Position numbers and translations under genes: made by a program. 64,000 bases of DNA from Pandoraea vervacti (GTDB lineage Bacteria; Pseudomonadota; Gammaproteobacteria; Burkholderiales; Burkholderiaceae): positions 496,001 to 560,000 of the forward strand of contig NZ_CP010897.2 in NCBI RefSeq assembly GCF_000934605.2, in the 5' to 3' direction. Numbering within the stretch: position 1 is the first letter of the stretch; every line of letters starts with the position of its first letter. This document shows, piece after piece, positions 27,400-36,476 of the stretch. The notes below the pieces were generated by a model. It was not told the DNA's origin, did not search any database, and saw only the letters and a list, made by a program, of their open reading frames with translations.

Positions 27400-28490
27400 T
27401 CGCGAACTCCCCCAGCGCCCGATGCCCCAGCGGCCGACGACGGATCGAGCAATCGCACCGAGACTTCGCCGCTGGCAATCGTGCGTTCGCCTTCGTCTGT
27501 CGCTACCCGCAGACATCCGTGGGAATCGACGCCAAGCGCGACACCGTGCAACACGTCGCGCCCCTGTTCGATCACGCGAATCGACGATCCTCCGTAGGCA
27601 TGCATGGCTTCCCAGTCTTCGCGAAATGCTGCGAACCGTTGCGCCGAGAACCGTTCGAGCATCGTGGCCAGACGTTGCACCAGAGCGATGAGGACCGATG
27701 ACATGTCCGGTTCCGCGAGCACCGATTCCAGGGCCGCCGGCGGTGTGGCGGGAATCGTCGGAGTGGTGGGGAGCGTCTCGGTAGCGGCGCGTGCCCGGTC
27801 AACCGAGGGGGCGGACGCCGCAGGCGTCGCGAGGGGTGCCCCGAGACCCGACGAGGCCGATGCGCTCGCCCCAGCGGCAGCGCTGTCGATGCGCGTCGCC
27901 ACATCGCCCGCGTGTCGAAGATTGACCCCGATGCCGATGACGACCCCGATGCGGCCTGGTCCTGCCGGCACGGTCTCGATCAGAATGCCTGCGAGCTTGC
28001 CGCCACGCAGCAGCACGTCATTAGGCCATTTGAGGCCCAGCGCCTGCGGTGCAGACAAGGGCAGGTCGGAGAGCCCCTCGACGACGGCAACCCCTGTCGC
28101 GAGCGACAACCCCGCCAGTTCGGCCGGTCCACCGGGCATGACGTAGGCGAGTGAAAAGGTGAGGCTGTCGCCGGGCAGGCTTTGCCAGACGCGTCCGCGC
28201 TGACCACGTCCTGCCGTCTGATGCATCGCTGCGCGCACGATGGGAGCGCACGAGACGTCTTCGCGCAGCCGTGCAAGCAAGTCGAGATTGGTGGAGCCGG
28301 TGGCGTCGACGACTTCGACCTGCCAGCTCCTGCACGACGTGACCAGACGGGACCGTATGCGCTCGCCGTCAAGCTCACGCGCGGGGGCGGCCATCGACGA
28401 CATCGGCCCTCCGCTGGACTGGCTTTCCGGCAGGGCGGAAGGTGTCACGGCGCCGGGCGTGTCAGGAGTAGAAGATGCGGCGTTATTCAT
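27396..28490 (-). CDS. birA: Biotin-[acetyl-CoA carboxylase] ligase, class I
   Basis: This enzyme biotinylates the carrier protein of acetyl-CoA carboxylase. The N-terminal DNA-binding domain of E. coli BirA is absent (class I). Motifs are GRGQRGRVWQS, the biotinyl-5'-AMP loop, then GLKWPNDVLL and GILIETV in the catalytic core. An Ala/Ser/Thr/Pro-rich insert (about residues 205-260) separates the catalytic core from the C-terminal SH3-like domain (MHAYGGSSIRV to the end), which makes it longer (364 residues) than usual. The start at 28490 is chosen for the unit length; an upstream in-frame Arg-rich leader is doubtful. First gene of the birA-coaX-SPOR unit. Confidence 0.88.
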   Translation of the reverse strand: MNNAASSTPDTPGAVTPSALPESQSSGGPMSSMAAPARELDGERIRSRLVTSCRSWQVEVVDATGSTNLDLLARLREDVSCAPIVRAAMHQTAGRGQRGRVWQSLPGDSLTFSLAYVMPGGPAELAGLSLATGVAVVEGLSDLPLSAPQALGLKWPNDVLLRGGKLAGILIETVPAGPGRIGVVIGIGVNLRHAGDVATRIDSAAAGASASASSGLGAPLATPAASAPSVDRARAATETLPTTPTIPATPPAALESVLAEPDMSSVLIALVQRLATMLERFSAQRFAAFREDWEAMHAYGGSSIRVIEQGRDVLHGVALGVDSHGCLRVATDEGERTIASGEVSVRLLDPSSAAGASGAGGVRE

Positions 28491-28664
28491 GGCTGCTATT
28501 GTAGCGGCGAGGCTGGTGCTGCGCCGGGCTGTCCTGCGTCGGATCGCGCATTTCGGCATGATCCGGGGCGTGCATCGGACAATTCCGGCGGGTTTTCAGC
28601 CCGCGCCGGGTTGCCATCGACAGGTCGCACCTGTACCGTACAATGACCGCGTTTTGCTGGATTC

Positions 28665-29828
28665 ATGCCGGATTCCGGCCAGTTTGTCGTCAGGAGATCC
28701 AACGTTTTGAACCTCGATGCCGTTCCCACTCTCGAGCTGACCACCTCGGCGCAAGGCCCTGTGGTCATGCTGCGCGGCCTGTGGACGGCGCTGGCGCTCT
28801 CGCAGCGCAAGAAGACGCTGCTGGGACTGGTTCGCGCCCTGCCTCGCGGCGAACTGGCGTGGGATCTGACCTGTGTCGAACGTCTGGACCACGTCGGTGC
28901 GCAAGCGCTATGGCGCTACTGGCAACGCAAGTATCCCCAACGCATCGCACTCACCCCCACGCAGCGCGCATTGTTCGACCACCTCGCCGAGTTCGACCGC
29001 ACGCGGCAGAGCCCGGTGCCTGCGCGTCGCGTCGACCCGGTCAGCCGTCTGGGCTACTCGCTGTTCACCCTCGGCGAACATCTGCGTGACGGCATCACGA
29101 TGTTCGGACGTTTCGTGATCGACCTCGGTCGCGTCGTCCGACACCCCGCGCGCGCGCCATGGCTGGAAATGTCCGCGAACATTTACAGCGCCGGCACCCG
29201 CGCGTTGGGGATCACCGCACTGGTGGCGTTTCTTATCGGCATCGTGCTGTCCTATCTGTCCGCCCAGCAACTGAAGTTGTACGGGGCAAGTACATTCATT
29301 GTGAATATTCTGGGCCTGGCGGTGATCCGCGAACTCGGCCCCGTGCTCTCGGCAATTCTCGTGGCCGGACGTTCCGGTTCGGCGATTACCGCGCAATTGG
29401 GTGTCATGCGCGTGACCGAGGAACTCGATGCCATGCGCGTGATGGACATCCCGCATGGCCTGCGTCTGGTGCTGCCCAAGGTCATCGCGCTGGCCATTGC
29501 CATGCCGCTTCTCGTCATGTGGACGAACGTGGTCGCCCTGCTTGGGGGCGCGATCGCGGCAAAGTACGAACTCGGCATCGGGCTGCATTACTTCTTCACT
29601 ACGCTGCCCAACGCCGTTCGCATCGCGAACCTGTGGATCGGTCTCGGCAAGGGCATTGTCTTCGGCATGTTGATCGCCCTGGTGGCGTGCCACTTCGGCA
29701 TGCGCGTGAAGCCCAATACCCAGAGTCTCGGCGAAGGCACGACGCAGTCGGTCGTCACGTCGATTACGGTCGTGATTCTGGCGGATGCCGTTTTCGCCAT
29801 TCTTTTCCGTAACGTGGGGATCGGCTGA
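28665..29828 (+). CDS. MlaE-type ABC permease with N-terminal STAS-like region
   Basis: A 387-residue inner-membrane permease of an MCE lipid-transport system. Residues about 15-105 look like a STAS-like cytosolic domain (VVMLRGLWTALALSQRKKTL, CVERLDHVGAQALWRYW), and the MlaE permease domain with five or six membrane helices follows (about 135-387; IRELGPVLSAILVAGRSGSA is the family coupling-helix signature). Such systems move phospholipids between inner and outer membranes. It overlaps the ATPase gene by 1 bp (TGATG). birA is divergent, with 174 bp between them. The permease plus STAS fusion replaces the separate MlaB protein of E. coli. Confidence 0.88.
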   Translation: MPDSGQFVVRRSNVLNLDAVPTLELTTSAQGPVVMLRGLWTALALSQRKKTLLGLVRALPRGELAWDLTCVERLDHVGAQALWRYWQRKYPQRIALTPTQRALFDHLAEFDRTRQSPVPARRVDPVSRLGYSLFTLGEHLRDGITMFGRFVIDLGRVVRHPARAPWLEMSANIYSAGTRALGITALVAFLIGIVLSYLSAQQLKLYGASTFIVNILGLAVIRELGPVLSAILVAGRSGSAITAQLGVMRVTEELDAMRVMDIPHGLRLVLPKVIALAIAMPLLVMWTNVVALLGGAIAAKYELGIGLHYFFTTLPNAVRIANLWIGLGKGIVFGMLIALVACHFGMRVKPNTQSLGEGTTQSVVTSITVVILADAVFAILFRNVGIG

Positions 29829-30775
29829 TGAGCGATTCCACTGCGCGCGTTTCATCTGCATCATCTCCTTCGCTCGCCTCCGCGGCCGTGCCGTCGCAGG
29901 GTGGCGATGTGTTATTCGGTGCATCGGCCAGTTGCCCTCCGGTGTCCTCAACGTTGCCGGGTGAAGCGCAACCGGTCATCGAAGTTCGCGACCTCACCAA
30001 GCGTTACGGCACGCACACGATCCACGAGCATCTGGATCTCACCGTGCGCCAAAGCGAGATCATCGCGCTGGTTGGCGGATCGGGGTCGGGCAAGACCACA
30101 CTGATCCGACAGATCATCGGACTGGAAGCCCCCACGAGCGGGCACATCAGGGTGTTTGGCCACGACATCACGATGATCGACCGTCGCACTGCGCACTTGC
30201 TGCGCCGTCGCTCGGGCATGCTGTTCCAGCGTGGTGCGTTGTTCTCGGCGATGACGGTGTTCGACAACATTGCCCAACCCTTGCGCGAGTTGCACACGCT
30301 ATCGGAAGACCTGATTCGCGACGTCGTGATGTACAAGCTCGAGATGGTCGGGTTGTCGGGGCGTATGGCCAACCGCATGCCGTCCGAGTTGTCGGGAGGC
30401 ATGATCAAGCGTGTCGGTATTGCGCGCGCCATTGCACTGGAGCCGGAGCTGCTCTTCCTCGATGAGCCGACGGCTGGTCTCGACCCGCAGGCGTCCGACG
30501 AATTCGTCGACATGATTCGCGGCCTGCATCGCTCGCTCGGCCTGACCGTCGTCATGGTCACGCACGATCTGGATACGGTGATGATGCTCGCTACCCGCGT
30601 GGCTGTGCTGGCCGAGCGTAAGGTGCTCGTCAATGCGCCGGTCGAAGATGTGGTGTGTGTCGATCATCCGTTCATCCACACCTTCTTCCTCGGTGAGCGT
30701 GGCAGACGCGCTTTGCTGGCCTTGCCTGCGGCACGACGCGCCAAGATTTCGGAGTTACTCGACGATGGAAAATAA
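29828..30775 (+). CDS. MlaF-type ABC ATPase of MCE system
   Basis: A 315-residue ABC ATPase. Walker A is GGSGSGKTT (about residue 83), the signature is LSGGMIKRVGIARA and Walker B LLFLDEPTAGLDP, followed by the H-loop MVTHDLD. An N-terminal extension of about 50 residues (Ser/Ala/Pro-rich) precedes VIEVRDLTKRYG, where ordinary MlaF proteins begin; translation from an internal start is possible. It energises the permease encoded just upstream and its 3' end overlaps the MCE-protein gene. Confidence 0.9.
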   Translation: MSDSTARVSSASSPSLASAAVPSQGGDVLFGASASCPPVSSTLPGEAQPVIEVRDLTKRYGTHTIHEHLDLTVRQSEIIALVGGSGSGKTTLIRQIIGLEAPTSGHIRVFGHDITMIDRRTAHLLRRRSGMLFQRGALFSAMTVFDNIAQPLRELHTLSEDLIRDVVMYKLEMVGLSGRMANRMPSELSGGMIKRVGIARAIALEPELLFLDEPTAGLDPQASDEFVDMIRGLHRSLGLTVVMVTHDLDTVMMLATRVAVLAERKVLVNAPVEDVVCVDHPFIHTFFLGERGRRALLALPAARRAKISELLDDGK

Positions 30776-31733
30776 ATCGCACGCTTTTATGGCGGGCCTG
30801 TTCACACTGCTGTTGCTCGCTGCCGTTGCCGCTTCGGTGTACTGGTTCAATCGCGACAACCGTGTGCGGGTGCCTTACGACCTGGTCGCGACTACCAACG
30901 TGACAGGCCTCAATCCCGAGTCGGCGGTGCGCTATCGCGGTCTTGCTGTCGGCAAGGTGGAATCGATCAAATTCGATCGGCGCAAACCCGGGCAGATTTT
31001 GATTCGCATCCTCGTGAACGAAGGCACGCCGATGACCCGGTCGACGTTCGCCACGCTGAGCTACCAGGGGGTGACGGGGCTGGCGTTCGTGCAACTCGAC
31101 GATGACGGACACGACCGCACGTTGTTGCCGTCCTCGGAGACACAGGTCGCACAGTTGCGGTTGCGTCCGAGCTTCGTCGACGAACTCCAGCGTCGCGGGA
31201 ACAATCTCGTGCATCAACTGGAAGAGGCGACGTCGTCGGTCAACAAATTGCTAGCCCCCGAAAACCGACAGGCGATTCTGGATTCGATCAACAGCGTGAA
31301 GACGGCCGCCCAGAGCGTGAATCGCGTGGCCACGCAACTGGAGCCCGTCACGAAGCAATTGCCGGAGACGGTGCGCGAGTTGAACGGTACGCTCGCGGGC
31401 GCGCATCGCCTGACGAGTCAATTGACCGATCCGCAAGGTCCGCTCGTGCGCAATCTGGATAGCGTGGGCCGCGCGGCCGATCAGGCGACGTCGAGTCTTG
31501 CCGCCTTCCAGGGCACGATGCAGACGTTCGAAGGCTCGCTGCAACAGGAAGCGCTGCCGCGTTTGAACCGGCTCTCCGACGATCTGCGCTTCACCTCGCA
31601 GGCAGTCGGGCAGGCCGCCGAGACGATCAACCGCAATCCGCGCGCGCTGCTGTTCGGCACAACGCCGCCCCCGCCGGGACCAGGTGAGACCGGTTTCACT
31701 TGGCCGGGCGCGACGAGCGGGGCAAGTCAGTGA
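30765..31733 (+). CDS. MCE (MlaD-type) periplasmic protein
   Basis: A 322-residue protein anchored by one N-terminal helix (FMAGLFTLLLLAAVAASVYWF) with an MCE domain at about 40-130 (VTGLNPESAVRYRGLAVGKV, VTGLAFVQLDDDG), then a long helical region with heptad spacing (about 150-290), and a Pro-rich end. The MCE domain should form a hexameric ring through which lipids pass; the helical tail may extend the tunnel across the periplasm. The start at 30765 overlaps the ATPase gene by 11 bp in another frame. Confidence 0.9.
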   Translation: MENKSHAFMAGLFTLLLLAAVAASVYWFNRDNRVRVPYDLVATTNVTGLNPESAVRYRGLAVGKVESIKFDRRKPGQILIRILVNEGTPMTRSTFATLSYQGVTGLAFVQLDDDGHDRTLLPSSETQVAQLRLRPSFVDELQRRGNNLVHQLEEATSSVNKLLAPENRQAILDSINSVKTAAQSVNRVATQLEPVTKQLPETVRELNGTLAGAHRLTSQLTDPQGPLVRNLDSVGRAADQATSSLAAFQGTMQTFEGSLQQEALPRLNRLSDDLRFTSQAVGQAAETINRNPRALLFGTTPPPPGPGETGFTWPGATSGASQ

Positions 31734-31765
31734 GGCGCGACACCGTCATGCAAGGGGATATCGAC

Positions 31766-32788
31766 ATGGGTGGACCGAACGGATGGATGGCAAGGGCTGG
31801 GGCGGTCGGGCTTGACGACACGAACCGCACGTTCGACGGGACTGGGGCAACAACGGTGAACGAACTGAACACGACGACGAGGAATTCGGTGAACCCCAAG
31901 CGTGGATTCAACGCACGGCTGCGCGGTGTCGCGCAGTGCACAGCCAACGGTTCGGTCCGTGACGCTGCCAGGCGCGCGGCTACGGCGGTCCTGACGGCAT
32001 TGGGCATGGTCACGGGGACGGCTGTCCTGGTGGCCGGTTGCGCCGCCCCGGCGCCGTCCGCTTCGCTGGCGCGCTTCGACCTTGGCCCGCCCACGATTCC
32101 TGCGTCGGCGCTTGTCGGCACAAACGGCCAGAGCAGCGGCGAGGGGGCGAGCGTTCCGGGCAGCGTGAATGGTGCGAATGGCGTGAATGCGCCGACATCC
32201 GATGTCGCCGCTGCCAGTACGCCGCAGCTCTCGCCGCTCAAGGTCGTCGTCAATGCGCCGAGCTGGCTTGACTCCGACATGATCTATTACCGTCTGCCTG
32301 CCAGCGAGGGCGACCAGGCGCGCGTGTATGCAAATAGCCGTTGGCTGTCTTCGCCCGCACGGCTGTTCGGGGATCGTCTGCGCGCTGCCCTGGCGGTCGA
32401 TCGGGTCGTGCTCGCCGCAGGGGACCCTGCAGCGGCGCCTGCGCTGCGCGTCGACATCGAGGAGTTTGCGCAGTACTTCGACAGCACGTCGGCAAGTCAC
32501 GGCGTAGTGCAGGTTCGGGCGACGTTGTTCGATGGCCCGAAACTGCTTGCCCAGACCACGCTTCGCGGGCAGGCCCCCGCGGCTACGGCGGATGCGGCCG
32601 GCGGCGCCAAGGCGCTCGCATCGGCAAGCGACACCGTGCAGCGTCAATTGATTCAGTGGCTCGCCGGCCGCGTGCCCGCCCCCTCGGCCACGACTCGCGC
32701 ACCGGCGCAAACGCGCGCATTGCCGGCAGCGACGTCGTCAGCGTTGCCGCCTTCGACTGGCGCGCGCGCCGCGGCACCGTCGCGATAG
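31766..32788 (+). CDS. ABC transport auxiliary lipoprotein (PqiC/ABC_trans_aux-like)
   Basis: A lipoprotein of the MCE system. The lipobox is VLVAGC (GTAVLVAGCAAP), preceded by a hydrophobic stretch and Arg-rich segment, and the C-terminal domain carries the family pattern WLDSDMIYYRLPA, YANSRWLSSPARLFGDRLRAAL and RVDIEEFAQYFD. It probably sits at the outer membrane. The start is uncertain: the frame is open from 31700, ATGs occur at 31748 and 31766, and a GTG at 31889 would give a shorter leader. I chose 31766 for its AAGGGGA ribosome-binding site. A Pro/Ala/Thr-rich tail of about 45 residues ends it. Confidence 0.78.
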   Translation: MGGPNGWMARAGAVGLDDTNRTFDGTGATTVNELNTTTRNSVNPKRGFNARLRGVAQCTANGSVRDAARRAATAVLTALGMVTGTAVLVAGCAAPAPSASLARFDLGPPTIPASALVGTNGQSSGEGASVPGSVNGANGVNAPTSDVAAASTPQLSPLKVVVNAPSWLDSDMIYYRLPASEGDQARVYANSRWLSSPARLFGDRLRAALAVDRVVLAAGDPAAAPALRVDIEEFAQYFDSTSASHGVVQVRATLFDGPKLLAQTTLRGQAPAATADAAGGAKALASASDTVQRQLIQWLAGRVPAPSATTRAPAQTRALPAATSSALPPSTGARAAAPSR

Positions 32789-32803
32789 CGGGCTGTCTCG
32801 CCC

Positions 32804-33976
32804 ATGCCCGAGCAGAACATCAAACCCTGGCAACGACGCGCTTCTCCGCTCACGCGTCAGGCACTGCTGTGTCTGATTCTGCTGGTGGCGTACGCGAGTC
32901 TTTATCCGTTCGAATTTCAACGCGCCGCCGTCGGCCCTTTCGACTACCTGTTCGCGCCGCTTCCGCGCTGGATGACGATGTTCGACGTCGTGACCAACGT
33001 GCTGGGCTACGTGCCGCTCGGTGTGCTGACGGTGCTGGCGCTGCACCCGGCGTGGCGAGGTACGCGTGCGGTGCTCGCCGCCTTCGTGCTTGGCGCACTG
33101 CTCTCTTGCGGCATGGAGGCGTTGCAGACGTATCTGCCGACGCGCGTAGCGTCGAACGTCGATCTGGCGACGAACGCCCTCGGCGCGCTCATCGGTGGTG
33201 CGATTGCTGTGCCGCTTACGAGCCCGCTGCTCGATCGCGGGTGGCTCAGGCACCTGCGTTTCGCGTGGTTCGAACGGCATGCGAGTCTGCTGCTCGTGTT
33301 GCTCGCGCTATGGCCCTGGGCGCAAGCCTATCCCCAGCAATTCCTCTTCGGTGACGGCGATCTCGTGCGCCAGATCTGGCTTTGGCAGGACCCCGACATC
33401 ACCGATCTGGTGCTCGATTGGGTGCCGAAGCTCGGAGAACTGCAGGACTATCTGTCGGCGCTCGACGCGGTGGCTAGCCACGCGTTGTGGGAAACGGTCG
33501 TCACGGCAAGCGGCACGGTACTGGCCGGCTTGCTCGCGACGCTGGCGATGCGTCGCTCGGCGCCGCGCGTGCCGCTGTTGTGCGCCATGTTCATCAGCGC
33601 GTTCGCGATCAAGGCGATCACTTCGGCATGGCAGTTTTCGCCGTCGCAAGCGTTCGACTGGGTGACGGCGGGAGCAATCTACGGGCTGATCATCGGCGCG
33701 CTGGTGCTCGCGGTGGCCGGGCGCGGGCCTCGCTCGCTTCGCGGTGCGCTCGCGCTGGCGGCGCTCGTGGTGCTGCTGGTCTTCGTCAATCTTCTGCCCG
33801 CCAACCCGTATTACGAGGCCGCGCTTCAGTCATGGCGGCAGGGGCAGTACGTGCACTTCAACGTGCTGGCGCGCTGGCTCGCCTGGACCTGGCCGTATCT
33901 TGTGCTGATCTACCTGCTCGCGATGTTCGATCCCAGCCATCACGGGCCTGCACGTAGCGTCGGCAAGCAGCGCTGA
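32804..33976 (+). CDS. VanZ-like multispanning membrane protein
   Basis: A 390-residue inner-membrane protein. The first ~150 residues are a VanZ-like domain with the acidic/aromatic features of that family (LYPFEFQ, VVTNVLGYVPLGVL, SCGMEALQTYLPTR, LATNALGALIGG), and several additional helices follow. VanZ proteins give low-level teicoplanin resistance in Enterococcus but their role in proteobacteria is unknown. It begins 15 bp after the lipoprotein gene and so is likely a fifth gene of the MCE operon. About 290 bp follow before the MFS gene. Confidence 0.85.
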   Translation: MPEQNIKPWQRRASPLTRQALLCLILLVAYASLYPFEFQRAAVGPFDYLFAPLPRWMTMFDVVTNVLGYVPLGVLTVLALHPAWRGTRAVLAAFVLGALLSCGMEALQTYLPTRVASNVDLATNALGALIGGAIAVPLTSPLLDRGWLRHLRFAWFERHASLLLVLLALWPWAQAYPQQFLFGDGDLVRQIWLWQDPDITDLVLDWVPKLGELQDYLSALDAVASHALWETVVTASGTVLAGLLATLAMRRSAPRVPLLCAMFISAFAIKAITSAWQFSPSQAFDWVTAGAIYGLIIGALVLAVAGRGPRSLRGALALAALVVLLVFVNLLPANPYYEAALQSWRQGQYVHFNVLARWLAWTWPYLVLIYLLAMFDPSHHGPARSVGKQR

Positions 33977-34117
33977 CGCTGAGCGCCATTCGCTTTCACC
34001 GGGCTGTTCCCCACGCTTCGGGGGCGTGCCTCGGTGCTATTTCTGCTATTTCCCGGCGCTGTTTCGCCGAAACCCCCGCCAGACAAGGGCTCGGCGGTAG
34101 ATTTCACCTTGTGATTG

Positions 34118-34132
34118 TTTCCATTTTGGAAA
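34118..34132. promoter_or_regulatory. Perfect palindrome TTTCCA-TTT-TGGAAA
   Basis: A 15-bp perfect dyad in an AT-rich patch between VanZ and the MFS gene, about 140 bp upstream of the latter's start. It would suit a repressor of the exporter gene. No regulator gene is adjacent. Confidence 0.4.
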
Positions 34133-34218
34133 TAGCGTATTGGCCTGCAATCCATTGGTGAGACGACGCGCCACTCCTAAACTCCTGTGTAAGGCACGCT
34201 GATACTTGATGTGCCATG

Positions 34219-34255
34219 ACCGCCCGGCATCCTCAGGCAGATCCCGGGCGGTTTT
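34219..34255 (+). terminator. Hairpin in the MFS leader, terminator or attenuator
   Basis: ACCGCCCGG pairs perfectly with CCGGGCGGT across a 16-nt loop and is followed by four T. It ends 15 bp before the MFS ATG. With such a short T run it may be a leaky terminator for upstream genes or a regulatory hairpin in the leader. Confidence 0.5.
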
Positions 34256-34269
34256 CATTGGGAGGGAAG

Positions 34270-35811
34270 ATGAGCACCTGGGGATTGGTGTTTGCGCACA
34301 AGACACGGCAGCGTGTGCTGATGGCCGTGATTGCGGCCGCCACGGGCATCGAAATGCTGGAGAACGGCATGTTCGTGTTTGCGTCGTCGCATATCGCGGG
34401 CGGCGTCGGTGCGGCGCCCGAGGAATACGCCTTCGTCTCCACCCTCTATGCCGTGGCCGGCATCCTCGTCATTCTCAAGCAGCGCTGGCTCGCGGCGCGC
34501 CTCGGGTATCGCGGGTTCCTGACCGGTGCGCTGACGCTCATGGCATTCGGCGCCTGGTTGTGCGGCATGGCCCATAACCCGACACAACTTGCCGTCGCAC
34601 GATTCATTCTCGGACTGGGCGCGGGATCGTTGTTTACCGCCAGCCGTATTCTCATCAATCTGTGCTTCGCGCCCGAACTGCGCATGCGGGCGCTGCTCTT
34701 CTTTACGTACGGATTTTTCGGCGCGCAGATTTCCGCGCCGTTGCTGGCCAGCTATCTCGTCGATCACTTCCTGTGGTCGTCGGTGTTCTTCGCCATGGTG
34801 CCGATTGCGCTGGCCGGCGCCTTCGCGTCGTGGCGCTTCATTCCCGACTTTCGTGAACGCCTGCGTGACGAAGGCGAGTTCGAGATGCGTGGCATCGTGT
34901 TCTTTGCCGCGGGCGTGCTGTTCGTCGAAGTAATGATGCAGCGCTCGCGCTTCGATTTCTTTTCCAATCCGTTGCATCTGCTTGAACTGTGTCTGGTAGG
35001 CGCCGTCTGTGCGATTGGCTACATGTGGCATCAGTATTCGCATCACAAGCCGCTCATCGACTTTCGCGTGCTGGTGCGCAACCCCGTCTATGTTCTCGGT
35101 CTAGGCGGGTACGCCGTGTATTACTTCTTCTCCTACTCGACCTCGTATCTGTTCCCGATCTACATGCAGCAGGGGCTGAACTGGAGTGTGGAACATACGG
35201 GATATCTGCAGGCGGTCGCCTCGGTCACGAGTCTGGTCGTCGCAGTCCTGTACACGCTGGCGCGCCCGAAGTTCGTGCAACTCAAGCCGTTCGTACTGCT
35301 CGGCTATCTGTGTCTGCTGGGCTACGCGTTCCTGCTCTCGCAAAGTTATCAGGGCGTGTCGAGCGCGTGGCTGATTGCCCCGATGGTGCTGAGCGGCCTG
35401 GGCGGTGTGTTCGCCATGATTCCGATCGCCGAGTTGACGTTTCGCGGCATGGACGAATACGTGTTCCAGCACGGCTACCAGACGAAGAACATCGTGCGGC
35501 AGTTGGTGAGCTCGATGTCGGTGTCCGTGATGGCCGTGCTCATGCAGGATCGTCAGGCAGTCTTCATGCATCAGCTCACGCCCGCCATGACGCCGCTTAA
35601 CCCCGCCTACAACGCCGCAGTTTCGCAGGCGCAACAGACGTTCGCGGCAAGCGTCGATCCGACGACGGCCGCCCACATGGCGTCTGCATGGGTCGGCAGC
35701 CTCGCCTCGCAGCAGGCGCTTGTGCTCTCGTGCGTGAACGTGTTCTTCGGCTTCGCCTGTCTGGCAGGTTTCTGCGCCTTGTTCATGGCGGTACAACGGC
35801 GTCTTCGCTGA
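34270..35811 (+). CDS. MFS transporter, DHA2-like drug exporter
   Basis: A 513-residue inner-membrane protein with about 14 hydrophobic segments. The N-terminal part resembles the EmrB/QacA (DHA2) branch: an LENGMFVFA segment in helix 1, GRxxG-like spacing around LVILKQRWLAARLGYRG and ARFILGLGAGSLFTASRI. It should exchange protons for a drug or metabolite; no partner membrane-fusion or outer-membrane channel gene is adjacent. The start at 34270 follows GGGAGGGAAG. A decamer tandem repeat begins 9 bp after its stop codon. The leader carries the hairpin at 34219-34255 and the palindrome at 34118-34132. Confidence 0.88.
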   Translation: MSTWGLVFAHKTRQRVLMAVIAAATGIEMLENGMFVFASSHIAGGVGAAPEEYAFVSTLYAVAGILVILKQRWLAARLGYRGFLTGALTLMAFGAWLCGMAHNPTQLAVARFILGLGAGSLFTASRILINLCFAPELRMRALLFFTYGFFGAQISAPLLASYLVDHFLWSSVFFAMVPIALAGAFASWRFIPDFRERLRDEGEFEMRGIVFFAAGVLFVEVMMQRSRFDFFSNPLHLLELCLVGAVCAIGYMWHQYSHHKPLIDFRVLVRNPVYVLGLGGYAVYYFFSYSTSYLFPIYMQQGLNWSVEHTGYLQAVASVTSLVVAVLYTLARPKFVQLKPFVLLGYLCLLGYAFLLSQSYQGVSSAWLIAPMVLSGLGGVFAMIPIAELTFRGMDEYVFQHGYQTKNIVRQLVSSMSVSVMAVLMQDRQAVFMHQLTPAMTPLNPAYNAAVSQAQQTFAASVDPTTAAHMASAWVGSLASQQALVLSCVNVFFGFACLAGFCALFMAVQRRLR

Positions 35812-35820
35812 TCCCCCGAT

Positions 35821-35870
35821 CCCAACCGGACCCGACCGGACCCAGCCGGACCCAGCCGGACCCAGCCGGA
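35821..35870. repeat. Decamer tandem repeat, 5 copies
   Basis: The consensus CCCAGCCGGA occurs three times perfectly (35841-35870), preceded by two variants CCCAACCGGA and CCCGACCGGA. It starts 9 bp after the MFS stop codon. Confidence 0.9.
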
Positions 35871-36101
35871 CCCTTCGGACGGTTCGACAGTCGGGGCGGG
35901 CACGGGCGCCGGGCGAGCGCCGTCGATACGCCGTGGCGGTCCGTCCCGGAATCCGCATTTTCGCAATCTGTTCCGATGCCGCACCCGGCCGGCCTGCCGG
36001 GCGTGCCGCAATGGCCGGGAAGGTCGGTTAGAATGGCTCGCAATCGTCAGCCGCACGCTTGCCGCGTGTCGTTAAGTCGCCCATTCCCCCGCAAATCCGA
36101 C

Positions 36102-36431
36102 ATGACTACCCCCACGCAGTACTACAAACATCACGTGTTTTTCTGTCTCAATCAGCGCGAAGCGGGCGCCGACCGCCCGTCGTGCGCGAACTGCAATGCG
36201 CAGTCGATGCAGGAATACGCCAAGAAGAAGGTCAAACAGCTCGGTCTCGCGGGGCCCGGTCAGGTGCGCGTGAACAAGGCCGGGTGCCTGGATCGCTGCG
36301 AACAGGGACCGGTCGTGGTGATTTATCCCGAGGGGACCTGGTACACGTACATCGACGAAACCGATATCGACGAGATCGTCGAGAAGCATCTGGCGCAAGG
36401 CGAAATCGTCGAGCGCCTGCTGATCGACTGA
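36102..36431 (+). CDS. (2Fe-2S) thioredoxin-fold ferredoxin domain protein
   Basis: A 109-residue soluble protein matching the thioredoxin-like [2Fe-2S] ferredoxin family: first Cys in VFFCLNQRE, further cysteines in SCANCNAQ and the CLDRCEQGP motif, with the ending WYTYIDETDIDEIVEKHL. It likely carries electrons or acts in Fe-S metabolism; partner unknown. The start at 36102 fits the family. A frame open 414 bp further upstream is not supported. A TAGAAT -10-like hexamer lies about 70 bp upstream. The alpha/beta hydrolase gene follows after 45 bp. Confidence 0.85.
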   Translation: MTTPTQYYKHHVFFCLNQREAGADRPSCANCNAQSMQEYAKKKVKQLGLAGPGQVRVNKAGCLDRCEQGPVVVIYPEGTWYTYIDETDIDEIVEKHLAQGEIVERLLID

Positions 36432-36476
36432 TCCGCGACGGATTCGGCAGCTCCGCATTTCAGATCACCATCGCTC

